Below, in pieces: positions 43,863 to 52,495 of a stretch of 64,000 nucleotides of DNA. The DNA is from Acidimicrobiia bacterium (GTDB lineage Bacteria > Actinomycetota > Acidimicrobiia > Acidimicrobiales > Poriferisodalaceae). The DNA lies in the NCBI GenBank assembly GCA_022820925.1, contig JAJEEO010000019.1:1-64000 (forward strand), written 5' to 3'. The translations under genes were made by a program, and so were the position numbers. Below the pieces are notes generated by a model that was not told the origin of the DNA, did no database searches, and saw nothing but the letters and a program-made list of their open reading frames with translations. Every line of letters begins with the position of its first letter. Position 1 is the stretch's first letter.

Positions 43863-45602
43863 ATGTCGAGGAAGTCCCTCCTGGAGACCTCGGCGCACCA
43901 GATGCCTCCGATCCGGCCTCGGCCCGGTGGCGTCAGAAGGCGGCCGGACAAACGGTCGCCCTGGGTCGCCGTGGTGCTGGCGATGCTCATCGGCGTCGCG
44001 TGCGGCACGTCCGCAGATGCCATCGATGTCAATGTCGAAGGTTCCCCGCACCGTGATCGCGGTCTCTGCGAGGATCGTTTCGTTCCCCACGACCTCGAGC
44101 ACCACACTCGCGGGCCCGGAGCCAGCCGGTCGATGTTCGACGGCATGGGCGCGGGGCTCGCGGTCGGGGATGTGGACCTCGACGGTGACGACGATGTCGT
44201 CCTGGCGAACCTCAGCGGGGACACGTCGCTGCTGTGGAATGACGGAGGCTTGCAATTCCGTCGGGAAGCGCTCATCGAGGGCCGATTTCGCCAAGCCATC
44301 ATCGTTGACAGCGACGGCGACGGCAGCAACGACATCGTGCTCACCACCGGCGTCGGCCGCCCGCTGCTCATGCGCAACAGTGGGAGCGGCTCGACCGCCG
44401 GCGAGCGCTTCGAGCGAGACGAGATCGACGGGCTCGACGCCTATACCTACTCCATGGCCTGGGGAGACCTCGGCGGCGACGGCGACCTCGACGCCGTGAC
44501 CGGTGCCTATAACGCCGAGCTCACCGCCGAGCGTCGTCTCAACCTCGGGAACAAGGGAGGCGTGGGCCTCTTCGAGCGGGACGGCGGCACGTTTGCGCAC
44601 ACGCAGCTCGCGCCCGAGTCACAGGCGCTCGCCGCCCGCATCGGCGACATCGACGGCGATGGCCGCGATGACATCTATGTCGGCAACGACCTCGCCACAC
44701 CCGACTACGTGTGGTTCGCCGGCCCCGACGGCTCCTGGACCGAAGCGGCACCGTTCGCCCAGACCGCGTTCAGCACGATGGGCATCGACTCGGGCGACAT
44801 CGACAACGACGGTGACCTGGACCTGTTCGCGACGGACATGAAGCCCATGGACGACCGTCCCGAGACCATCGACGCCTATGCGAATGTGCAATCGGACATC
44901 GACGCGTCGCCCACCGACGACATTCAGCGACCCGAAAACGTGCTGCTGCTGTCGACCGGCGACGGCTTCGCCAGCGGAGCACCGTCGTTCGGTGTGGAGG
45001 CCACGGGATGGAGCTGGTCCGGCCTGTTCGGCGATCTCGACAATGACGGGTTCGTGGACTTGTACGTCGTGAACGGCATGGTTGCCGACAACCTGTTCGA
45101 GCATCTGCCCGACGCCAGCCTGGTTGAGACGAATCAGGTGTTCCGCAACATCGAAGGCGAGCGCTTTGCACCGACCGCTAGCTGGGGTCTCGACGACACG
45201 ACCGGCGGGCGGGGAATGGCTATGGCCGATCTGGACTTCGACGGTGACTTGGACATCGTCGTGAACAATCTCAATGCGCCGTCACGGCTGTACGAGAACC
45301 GGCTGTGCGGCGGCAGCGCCGTGACGGTCGCACTGCGCTGGCCCGACACCGGCAACCCCCACGCCATCGGCGCGCAGGTGCGGCTGCGCGGATCGCAGGG
45401 CGGCGCGCTGGTGCGCACCATCGAGGCGGCACGCGGCTATCTCTCGGGTGCTTCGGCGACGGTGCACTTCGGCGTGGGGGAGGCATTCGGGCCTGTGGAG
45501 GTCGAGGTGACGTGGCCTGACGGCCGCGTCGCGACGGTCGACGACCTCGACGTGAACCGGCACGTCACGATCACCCGGACGGGTAAGGCGGCACGGCCAT
45601 GA
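43863..45602 (+). CDS. exported seven-repeat FG-GAP/VCBS beta-propeller protein with ASPIC/UnbV C-terminus
   Basis: A 579-residue exported protein. A late signal segment (VAVVLAMLIGVACG) ends at Cys47, probably a lipoprotein although the -3 residue is Gly. Seven calcium-type repeats follow, each with a D-x-D-x-D-G-like loop: GDVDLDGDDDVV, VDSDGDGSNDIV, GDLGGDGDLDAV, GDIDGDGRDDIY, GDIDNDGDLDLF, GDLDNDGFVDLY and ADLDFDGDLDIV, consistent with a seven-bladed propeller. The last ~90 residues form the ASPIC/UnbV module (AIGAQVRLRG, ARGYLSGASATVHFGVG, VEVTWPDGRV). It sits between the binding protein and the ATPase of the sugar importer, so a glycan-capture role is inferred, not shown. ATG is preferred to the adjacent GTG by ribosome-site spacing. 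Confidence 0.85.
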   Translation: MSRKSLLETSAHQMPPIRPRPGGVRRRPDKRSPWVAVVLAMLIGVACGTSADAIDVNVEGSPHRDRGLCEDRFVPHDLEHHTRGPGASRSMFDGMGAGLAVGDVDLDGDDDVVLANLSGDTSLLWNDGGLQFRREALIEGRFRQAIIVDSDGDGSNDIVLTTGVGRPLLMRNSGSGSTAGERFERDEIDGLDAYTYSMAWGDLGGDGDLDAVTGAYNAELTAERRLNLGNKGGVGLFERDGGTFAHTQLAPESQALAARIGDIDGDGRDDIYVGNDLATPDYVWFAGPDGSWTEAAPFAQTAFSTMGIDSGDIDNDGDLDLFATDMKPMDDRPETIDAYANVQSDIDASPTDDIQRPENVLLLSTGDGFASGAPSFGVEATGWSWSGLFGDLDNDGFVDLYVVNGMVADNLFEHLPDASLVETNQVFRNIEGERFAPTASWGLDDTTGGRGMAMADLDFDGDLDIVVNNLNAPSRLYENRLCGGSAVTVALRWPDTGNPHAIGAQVRLRGSQGGALVRTIEAARGYLSGASATVHFGVGEAFGPVEVEVTWPDGRVATVDDLDVNRHVTITRTGKAARP

Positions 45603-46090
45603 GTCCCGAATACCTGGTCCAGCCAGGCACGCGAGGTGGGCGCCGCCGAGACGCAGCGGTGCATCTGACGCCGCTGGTACCTGCGGCGATGGGGGTGGCG
45701 CTGATCGGTCGGCCTGCCGTGTGGGCGGCCCCGGTATTGATGCTCGGACCGCTGCTGCTTGGCGGGCTGTTGGTTCGAGGACGCGACGTCGGTCGGATCC
45801 ATCGACGGCGAGCGATCGACCTCAATGTCTCAGTTGCGCTGGGGGCCTTGATCTTGTGGGGAGTGCTGGAGGTGGGAGCTCGTTTTGAGCTGGCCGGCGT
45901 TCTGGTGCCTGTCGGCGCGCTGCTGCTCGCATTGCTGTGGCTGAACTGGCTGCTGATGATCGCGATCGCCGCGAATCGGGCCAGGTACGGGGAGTTGTTC
46001 TCCCCGCCGTGGGTTGTCCCCTTCGCTCGCTGGTGCGAGCGAGGCGACCCACAAGAAACGACAGAGGAGGATTCCGATGGCGACGGTTGA
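45599..46090 (+). CDS. small membrane protein, possibly DUF4870/Tic20-like
   Basis: A 163-residue protein coupled by ATGA overlap to the propeller gene and overlapping the ATPase gene by 14 bp. It has three to four hydrophobic segments (LVPAAMGVALIG, AAPVLMLGPLLLGGLLV, SVALGALILWGVLE, VLVPVGALLLALLWLNWLLMIAIA). The end ANRARYGELFSPPWVVPF resembles the DUF4870 family, where an Asn-rich helix precedes a Y-x-x-P-x-x-x-PF motif. Its job in the transporter operon is unknown. Confidence 0.65.
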   Translation: MSPEYLVQPGTRGGRRRDAAVHLTPLVPAAMGVALIGRPAVWAAPVLMLGPLLLGGLLVRGRDVGRIHRRRAIDLNVSVALGALILWGVLEVGARFELAGVLVPVGALLLALLWLNWLLMIAIAANRARYGELFSPPWVVPFARWCERGDPQETTEEDSDGDG

Positions 46091-47243
46091 GCTCGAAGAG
46101 CTGACCAAGGTGTACCCTGGAGGCGTCACGGCGGTGAACGCCATGAGCCTGAGCATCTCCGACGGCGAGTTCGTTGTATTCGTCGGTCCTTCGGGATGCG
46201 GCAAGTCGACGGCGTTGCGCATGGTTGCTGGACTCGAAGAGATCTCCAGCGGCACGCTGCGCATCGGGTACGCCGACATGACCAAGGTGCATCCCCGAGA
46301 CCGGGACATAGCCATGGTCTTCCAGAACTATGCGCTGTACCCGCATCTCACGGTGCGCAAGAACATCGCTTACCCGCTCAAGCTCGCCAAGGTCGGCAAG
46401 TCGGAGATGGAACAGCGTGTGGAGCGAACCGCCGAGGTGTTGCATCTCACCGAGTTTCTCGACCGCAAGCCGGCCGCCTTGTCGGGCGGGCAACGCCAAA
46501 GGGTTGCCATGGGCCGAGCGATCGTGCGTGAGCCGGCGGTCTTCCTCATGGACGAACCGCTGTCCAACCTCGACGCCAAGCTTCGCGTGTACATGCGCAG
46601 CGAGATCTCGCGGATCCAGCGCGATCTCGGTGTCACCACCATTTACGTCACCCACGATCAGGTCGAGGCGATGACCATGGGCGACCGGGTGGCAGTGCTC
46701 AATGGCGGGGTGCTGCAGCAGGTAGACAAACCGTCGGTGCTGTATCGACAACCGGCGAACATGTTCGTCGCCGGGTTCGTCGGGTCGCCGGCAATGAACC
46801 TCTTCGAGTCGACGATTTCCATCGGCGACGCCGGGGTCACTGTCGCGACGGGCGACCAGCAGGTCGAGCTGCCCCTGTCGTTCGTCGACGACTGTCCTGC
46901 CCTGCGCGGGTACGACGGATTGCCTCTGGTTTGCGGCATCCGGCCTGACGATGTCTACGACGCTGCTCTTGCTCCGGACTTCAGCCAGCGGGTTACGGCA
47001 AACGTGCAGCTCCTCGAAGAACTCGGCTCGGAAATCGTGGCCCACCTTGACATCGGCGTACAGCGGGTCGATAGCGGGGGACCGTCCGACGACGCCGATG
47101 ACGATGAAGACCTCGGCAGCGCATTCTTGGGCAGGTTCGCGCAGCAGAGCGAGGCCCGTGTCGGACAGCGGATGGAGATTGCAATCGACGTTTCGGCGCT
47201 GCATTTCTTCGACAGGGCTTCCGGCGAAGTCATCCGCGCCTGA
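46077..47243 (+). CDS. sugar ABC transporter ATPase (MalK/UgpC/MsiK-like)
   Basis: A 388-residue ATPase. Walker A GPSGCGKST at residues 37-45, Q-loop VFQNYALYPHLTV, signature LSGGQRQRVAMGRA near residue 135, Walker B VFLMDEPLSNLD, and switch His in VTHDQVEAMTMGDR. The C-terminal TOBE region contains an acidic Asp-rich insert (DDADDDEDLG). Actinobacteria commonly share one MsiK between importers, so a dedicated ATPase within the operon is worth noting. ATG with AGAGGAGG site. Confidence 0.94.
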   Translation: MATVELEELTKVYPGGVTAVNAMSLSISDGEFVVFVGPSGCGKSTALRMVAGLEEISSGTLRIGYADMTKVHPRDRDIAMVFQNYALYPHLTVRKNIAYPLKLAKVGKSEMEQRVERTAEVLHLTEFLDRKPAALSGGQRQRVAMGRAIVREPAVFLMDEPLSNLDAKLRVYMRSEISRIQRDLGVTTIYVTHDQVEAMTMGDRVAVLNGGVLQQVDKPSVLYRQPANMFVAGFVGSPAMNLFESTISIGDAGVTVATGDQQVELPLSFVDDCPALRGYDGLPLVCGIRPDDVYDAALAPDFSQRVTANVQLLEELGSEIVAHLDIGVQRVDSGGPSDDADDDEDLGSAFLGRFAQQSEARVGQRMEIAIDVSALHFFDRASGEVIRA

Positions 47244-47310
47244 ACTGGTTGCCGCGGCGGTGATCTCCGAGCAGGCCGTCGCGACTGCCAAGTGAGGGGA
47301 GCCGCGCAAC

Positions 47311-47316
47311 TAGCGT
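47311..47316 (+). promoter_or_regulatory. -10 box of the EamA gene
   Basis: TAGCGT with 9 bp to ATG 47326. Confidence 0.45.
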
Positions 47317-47325
47317 GCGCATCGC

Positions 47326-48153
47326 ATGCCGGTGCTGCTGGGTGCCGCGGCGTCGGTCCTGATCGGCGTTTCCGACTACTTCGGTCGATACTGCAGCCGG
47401 CGCGCCCGCGCGATGACCGCGGTCGGCACGGCGTTCATGGGCGGCCTGATCGTGACGGTGGTGCTGCTGTTGGCCGTGCCGAGTTCTGCCGATGGCGCTT
47501 CCCTCGCGCTCGGGGCCGTCTCGGGCGCGTTGATGGCGCTCGCGCTGTCGGCGATGTGGCACAGCATGGCTGTGTCGTCTGCGGCGATCGCCTCGCCGGT
47601 CGTCGCGGCCTCCACAGCGCTGGGGCCCCTGGCGTACGGGCTCGGGGCGGGCGAACGGCCCTCGACAGTGGCAGCCGCAGGCATAGCGGTGACGATCGCT
47701 GGGTTGCTTGCAGCGGTCATCGTGCCGGATCTGCGCGGAGACATCAGGCGGGGCATCGCGTTTGCACTCCTGGCAGGCATCTCGTTTGCCACAGCCACCG
47801 TGCTCCTCGGCGAGACCAGCCTCGACAGCGGTATGTGGCCGGCGGTCACGCAGCGGACGGCGGCGCTGGCATGCATGCTGGCGGCGACCAGAGTCCGGCG
47901 AATACCCCAGTTCCTGCCTCCCTCGCTCCGTCTTGCCGGTTTCGCCGGGGGCGTTGCGGGAGGAGCGGGCATGGGCGCCTTCATCGCCGGCCTGCAACGG
48001 GGTCCGCTGAGCGAGGTGGCGGTGGCTGCGTCCCTCTATCCCGTTGTCACGATCGCTTTGGCAGTGCTCTTCGATGACGACACGCTGCGTTGGTGGCAGG
48101 TGTTCGGCATTGCCGCGGCACTGACCGGCACGTCGATGATCGCCTTGGGCTGA
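47326..48153 (+). CDS. EamA/DMT-superfamily transporter-like membrane protein
   Basis: A 275-residue polytopic membrane protein with about ten hydrophobic segments in two halves, as in DMT permeases (EamA). Each half ends in the typical pattern (AAAGIAVTIAGLLAAVIV; QVFGIAAALTGTSMIALG), and LYPVVTIALAVLFDDDTL is the EamA PVxxxLxxxxxxxE-like segment. Substrate unknown; family members export metabolites or amino acids. The stop is followed by a 136-bp gap without a recognised feature. Confidence 0.8.
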   Translation: MPVLLGAAASVLIGVSDYFGRYCSRRARAMTAVGTAFMGGLIVTVVLLLAVPSSADGASLALGAVSGALMALALSAMWHSMAVSSAAIASPVVAASTALGPLAYGLGAGERPSTVAAAGIAVTIAGLLAAVIVPDLRGDIRRGIAFALLAGISFATATVLLGETSLDSGMWPAVTQRTAALACMLAATRVRRIPQFLPPSLRLAGFAGGVAGGAGMGAFIAGLQRGPLSEVAVAASLYPVVTIALAVLFDDDTLRWWQVFGIAAALTGTSMIALG

Positions 48154-48289
48154 GCCCGCCGGGCCGCCGGGCCGCCGGATGAGCCCGCATCCGCGACTTG
48201 ACCAATCTTCATGCCTTTTTCTCGTTTCGTGAGCGATACTGGGCACGAGTGCGGGGGCACCTCGGCCGGGGAGGGTTCGGAAGACAGCG

Positions 48290-49963
48290 ATGGCGTACTT
48301 CGATCTGGGCTCGTACCGATGGCCGGTCACGACCCGAGACGCCGAAGCCCAGCTCTGGTTCGACCGAGGCATGGCGTGGTGCTACGGCTTCAACCACGAA
48401 GAGGCAATCGCCTGCTTCGAGCGCGCACTGCTGCACGACATCCACTTCGCCATGGCTCACTGGGGCATCGCGTATGCGATCGGGCCGAATTACAACAAGG
48501 CGTGGACCGAGTTCGATGACGCTGATCTGCGCGTCTCGCTGGCTCGTGCGCGCTCGGAGGTCGCAGCTGCTCTCGATGCCGCGGGGAGCACCAGCGACCT
48601 CGAAGGGGCGCTGATCGGCGCACTCGCTCACCGCTACCCGTCCGATCCCGAAGCACCCGACACCGACGACTTCGGGCGATGGAACGACGCCTACGCGGAC
48701 GCCATGCGCGAGGTCTACCGGTCTTTTCGCGACGACCTCGATGTCTGCGCCCTGTTCGCCGAGGCGATCATGAACCGGACGCCGTGGGAGTTGTGGGACC
48801 TCGACACGGGCCAGCCGTCTGCGGGTGCGGGGACGCTCGAAGCGGTCGATGTGCTCGAGAGCGCCTTTGAGCGGCTTGACCAGATGGGCGCCAACAGCCA
48901 TCTGGGCCTGCTGCACATGTACGTCCACCTCATGGAGATGTCGCCGCATCCTGAACGGGCGCTGGCTGCCGGTGATCGGCTGGTCGATCTGGCGCCCGAC
49001 GCCGGGCACCTCGTCCACATGCCCACCCACATCGACGTGCTGTGCGGCCACTACCAAAACGTCGTGACGCGCAATTCGGCCGCGATCGTCGCCGACCGGA
49101 AGTACCTGGACTTCAAGGGCCCGATGAACTTCTATTCGGCGTACCGCTGCCACGATTACCACTTCAAGGTGTACGGGGCGATGCTGGCGGGCCAGTACGC
49201 CCCGGCCCTGGAAGCGGCGGAGGAGATGAACCGCACGCTGCCCGAGGAGCTGCTGCGAACGGGCTCGCCGCCCATGGCCGACTGGCTGGAAGGATTCGTG
49301 GCCATCAAGCAGCACGTCTACGTGCGCTTCGGCAAGTGGGATGAGATCCTCGCCCAGCACCTGCCCTTCGACCAGCAGTTCTATTGCGTCACCACGGCGA
49401 TGATGCGATACGCGCGGACCGTGGCATATGCCTCGACCAACCGGGTCGACGACGCACTGGCCGAACGCGAGGCATTCGTGGCTGCCAAGGCTCATGTCCT
49501 TCCCAGTCGGACCCTGTTCAACAACACCGGCCTCGACATACTCGCCGTCGCCGAGGCGATGCTGAACGGCGAGGTCGAGTACCGGCGCGGCAACTACGAC
49601 GTGGCCTTCGACTATCTCCGCCGGGCAGTCGAGCTGGACGACAACCTGCCCTACGACGAGCCGTGGGGCTGGATGCAGCCGACCCGCCACGCATTGGCTG
49701 CGCTGCTGTCAGAACAGGGTCAGTTCGAAGAGGCGGAGACGCTCTACCGGGCTGATCTGGGCTTGGACAACCAGCTGCGCCGCCCCTGCCAGCACCCCGA
49801 CAATGTCTGGAGCCTGCACGGACTGCACGAGTGCCTGGTGCGGCGAGGGGACACGGTGGAAGCGCCGCTCATCCGCCAACGGCTGGATCTGGCTGTCGCC
49901 CGCGCTGACGTGCCCATCACCGCGGCGTGCTTCTGCCGGCTGGAGGTCAACGCGCCCGCGTGA
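48290..49963 (+). CDS. tetratricopeptide-repeat protein, conserved His-rich family
   Basis: A 557-residue cytosolic helical repeat protein. TPR-like helix pairs are seen at the N-terminus (WFDRGMAWCYGFNHEEAIACFERAL is the first) and C-terminus (LSEQGQFEEAETLYRADL). The middle holds conserved His segments (LHMYVHLMEM, HMPTHIDVLCGHY, CHDYHFKVYGAML) that recur in a widespread uncharacterised TPR family, and could bind a metal. No signal peptide. The start follows GAGGG at some distance (19 bp); no better start is seen. Next, MoxR begins 26 bp after the stop. Confidence 0.75.
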   Translation: MAYFDLGSYRWPVTTRDAEAQLWFDRGMAWCYGFNHEEAIACFERALLHDIHFAMAHWGIAYAIGPNYNKAWTEFDDADLRVSLARARSEVAAALDAAGSTSDLEGALIGALAHRYPSDPEAPDTDDFGRWNDAYADAMREVYRSFRDDLDVCALFAEAIMNRTPWELWDLDTGQPSAGAGTLEAVDVLESAFERLDQMGANSHLGLLHMYVHLMEMSPHPERALAAGDRLVDLAPDAGHLVHMPTHIDVLCGHYQNVVTRNSAAIVADRKYLDFKGPMNFYSAYRCHDYHFKVYGAMLAGQYAPALEAAEEMNRTLPEELLRTGSPPMADWLEGFVAIKQHVYVRFGKWDEILAQHLPFDQQFYCVTTAMMRYARTVAYASTNRVDDALAEREAFVAAKAHVLPSRTLFNNTGLDILAVAEAMLNGEVEYRRGNYDVAFDYLRRAVELDDNLPYDEPWGWMQPTRHALAALLSEQGQFEEAETLYRADLGLDNQLRRPCQHPDNVWSLHGLHECLVRRGDTVEAPLIRQRLDLAVARADVPITAACFCRLEVNAPA

Positions 49964-49974
49964 GCCTCACGCCG

Positions 49975-49980
49975 TAGCCT
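49975..49980 (+). promoter_or_regulatory. -10 box of the MoxR gene
   Basis: TAGCCT with 8 bp to GTG 49989; supports a leaderless start there. TTG 49980 is excluded because it overlaps the box. Confidence 0.45.
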
Positions 49981-49988
49981 TGGCCTTC

Positions 49989-50894
49989 GTGTTCACGGCG
50001 CCTACCTGCACAGCAGACGTCTCGGCGGCGTTGACCGAGCACGGCTACCTGCCCGACGAGGGCCTCTCCACGGTGGTGTACCTCTCGGTCACGATGGGCC
50101 GGCCGCTGTTTCTCGAAGGAGACGCCGGCGTCGGCAAGACCGAGCTGGCCAAGGTGCTCGCTGCGTGGACCGGCGGCGACTTCATCCGCCTGCAGTGCTA
50201 CGAGGGCATCGATGCCGCCCAGGCGCTCTATGAATGGGACTACACGCGCCAGCTCCTGCACCTGCGCACCGCAGAGGCCGCCGGGCGGGCCGCTGTCGAC
50301 GCCGAGGCCATCGAGGACGAGCTGTACTCGGAGCGCTTCCTGATCCGCCGGCCGCTGCTGCGAGCCATCGATCATGACGACGCCACCCCGGCGGTGCTGC
50401 TCGTCGATGAGGTCGATCGCGCCGACGACGAATTCGAGGCATACCTGCTCGAGGTGCTGTCGGACTTCACCGTCACGGTGCCCGAATTGGGCACGATCAC
50501 CGCCACCCGGCCACCGTTCGTGGTCGTCACCTCCAACCGGACCCGCGATGTGCACGACGCCTTGAAGCGACGCTGCCTGTATCACTGGGTGTCGCATCCC
50601 TCGGTCGACCGCGAGGTCGAGATCGTGAAGCTCAGGCTGCCCGATGTGGATGGCTCGCTTGCCCGCCAAGTTGCGGTCGCCGTCTCGGCGATGCGCGAGA
50701 TGCGCCTCTACAAGCCGCCGGGCGTAGCCGAGACCATCGACTGGGCAACCGCCCTCGGTCGCCTCGGTGCTGCTGAGCTGGACACTCCGATGCTCGAGGC
50801 CACGCTGGGCACGGTGCTCAAGTACCGCGAGGACCAGCAGCGGGTCACTTCGGTGGGCATGGAGATGATCATGGCTGCTGTGGCCGAGGCCTGA
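49989..50894 (+). CDS. MoxR-family AAA+ ATPase (CoxD-like)
   Basis: A 301-residue AAA+ protein. Walker A LEGDAGVGKTELA (about residue 40), Walker B VLLVDEVDRADDEFE, sensor 1 in VVVTSNRTRDV, and an Arg-finger-like RRCLYHW. In CO dehydrogenase gene clusters the CoxD MoxR ATPase works with the VWA protein CoxE to insert sulfur/copper or assemble the Mo active site; the same pair follows here (VWA gene after 23 bp), then XdhC-like proteins. Confidence 0.9.
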   Translation: MFTAPTCTADVSAALTEHGYLPDEGLSTVVYLSVTMGRPLFLEGDAGVGKTELAKVLAAWTGGDFIRLQCYEGIDAAQALYEWDYTRQLLHLRTAEAAGRAAVDAEAIEDELYSERFLIRRPLLRAIDHDDATPAVLLVDEVDRADDEFEAYLLEVLSDFTVTVPELGTITATRPPFVVVTSNRTRDVHDALKRRCLYHWVSHPSVDREVEIVKLRLPDVDGSLARQVAVAVSAMREMRLYKPPGVAETIDWATALGRLGAAELDTPMLEATLGTVLKYREDQQRVTSVGMEMIMAAVAEA

Positions 50895-50917
50895 GCGGCC
50901 CCGATCTCCGCGCCGCC

Positions 50918-52102
50918 ATGGCACCCAACGGCACCGAACTCAGCAATCGGGAATCCGGCGTCGAGCGGCCCGCAACCGAAGAGCAGGTGAACGAGCCGGA
51001 GCGCCTGGCCTCGGCCTTCTCATCGGTCCTCCGTGGGGCGGGCTTGGTGGTCACCATCCGCCGGGTGATGGCCTTCACCGAAGCGTTGCGATTGTTGGGG
51101 GTTGGTGGACGCGACGACGTGTACTGGGCGGGCCGGGCGACGCTGGTCGGCAGTCCGGCCGACATCAGCACCTACGACCGTGCGTTCGCCGTGTTCTGGG
51201 AAGGGCGTGAGCCCAGCGGGATGGTCGTCGAGCTGCCGCCGATCTCGGTGACGCTGGCCACCGACAGCGACGACGACAGCGGTGCAGCCCCTCCGGCTGA
51301 CGAAGGGGAGCCCGACACCGGCCCAACGCTGCGAGTCCGCTACAGCGATGTGGAGACGCTGCGCCACAAGGACTTCGCCGACTGCAGCGACACCGAGCTG
51401 AGCGAGCTGCACACGCTGATGGGGGAGCTGCGCTTCCAGGCCGTGACGCGCCGATCCCGCCGCGGCGTGCGGGCGAAGCGGATCTCCCGCCGCCCCGACC
51501 TGCGACGCACCATCCGGCGTGCCCTGCGCACTGGCGGGGAGGCCATCCGGCGGGAGTTCCTCACGAGCGACCGCAAGCCCCGCCGCCTGGTGCTGCTGCT
51601 GGACGTGTCGGGCTCCATGGAGCCCTACGCCCGGGCGCTCGTGCGTTTCGCCCATGCTGCGGTCGTGGGGCGAACGAGGGTGGAGGCATTCACCATCGGC
51701 ACCCGGCTCACCCGGGTGACGCGCGAGCTGTCGTCGCGGGATCCCGATGCCGGGCTGCGGGCCGCCGCCGACTCCGTGCAGGACTGGTCGGGTGGCACCC
51801 GTCTGGGGGCGACCCTGCACGAGTTCAACGATCGGTGGGGTGTGCGGGGCCACGCCCGCGGCGCAATCGTGGTGATCTGTTCGGACGGCTGGGACCGCGG
51901 CACCCCCGACGAGCTGGCCGAGCAGATGGCGCGTCTGCACCTGGTGACCCACCGGCTGGTGTGGGTCAACCCGCTCAAGCACACCCCGGGCTATGCGCCG
52001 CTGGCCCGCGGCATGGCGGCGGCGTTGCCGCACGTCGACGAGTTCATCGAAGGCCATTCCTTCGATTCGCTCGAACACCTGGCTGCTGCCATCGCGGCGT
52101 GA
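50918..52102 (+). CDS. VWA domain protein (CoxE-like)
   Basis: A 394-residue partner of the MoxR ATPase. The C-terminal von Willebrand A domain has the MIDAS motif LLLDVSGSMEPYARAL, a Thr in WSGGTRLGATL, and VVICSDGWDRGTPDEL. The N-terminal half is the CoxE-type helical region with an Arg-rich stretch (RRSRRGVRAKRISRRPDLRRTIRR is close to this). It recruits substrates to the ATPase in the characterised CoxD/CoxE systems. Coupled gene order with MoxR and XdhC. Confidence 0.9.
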   Translation: MAPNGTELSNRESGVERPATEEQVNEPERLASAFSSVLRGAGLVVTIRRVMAFTEALRLLGVGGRDDVYWAGRATLVGSPADISTYDRAFAVFWEGREPSGMVVELPPISVTLATDSDDDSGAAPPADEGEPDTGPTLRVRYSDVETLRHKDFADCSDTELSELHTLMGELRFQAVTRRSRRGVRAKRISRRPDLRRTIRRALRTGGEAIRREFLTSDRKPRRLVLLLDVSGSMEPYARALVRFAHAAVVGRTRVEAFTIGTRLTRVTRELSSRDPDAGLRAAADSVQDWSGGTRLGATLHEFNDRWGVRGHARGAIVVICSDGWDRGTPDELAEQMARLHLVTHRLVWVNPLKHTPGYAPLARGMAAALPHVDEFIEGHSFDSLEHLAAAIAA

Positions 52103-52177
52103 GCTGGGCCCAACCCAGCGATCACCCGACGCACGACCCTCCACTACCGCAACAATGTCAACAGGGAGACTGGGCAC

Positions 52178-52495
52178 ATGGACGAGATCTTGGATGACAT
52201 CGACCGGTGGCGGGCTGTGGGCCAGCGAGTGGCCGTGGCCCGGGTGGTGGACATTGAAGGCTCGGGGCCACGCGATCCAGGTGCCGCGATGGCGGTGAAC
52301 GAAGAGGGCGAAGTCGCCGGCTCGGTCTCGGGCGGCTGCGTGGAGGGCGCCGTGGTCGGCGAGGCCCTCGAGCTGCTGGGCGGACGGCGGGGCCCGGGCA
52401 TCACCACCTTCGGCTACAGCGACGACGAGGCATTCGCCGTCGGGCTGACCTGCGGCGGCACGATCCACCTGTTCGTGGAGGAACTCGACTGGTGA
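52178..52495 (+). CDS. XdhC/CoxI domain protein (short)
   Basis: A 105-residue protein covering only the N-terminal XdhC_CoxI domain: ARVVDIEGSGPRDPGAAMAVNEEG and the GGCVEGAVVGEALELL core with its conserved Cys. XdhC proteins bind the molybdenum cofactor, help sulfurate it and hand it to the hydroxylase. Ribosome site GGGAGA precedes the ATG. It overlaps by 4 bp the second XdhC gene, so the two halves are made together. Confidence 0.86.
   Translation: MDEILDDIDRWRAVGQRVAVARVVDIEGSGPRDPGAAMAVNEEGEVAGSVSGGCVEGAVVGEALELLGGRRGPGITTFGYSDDEAFAVGLTCGGTIHLFVEELDW

Noticed and set aside
49980..49988. TTG 49980 as start of the MoxR gene
   Set aside because: It overlaps the TAGCCT box and the GTG three codons later is better placed.
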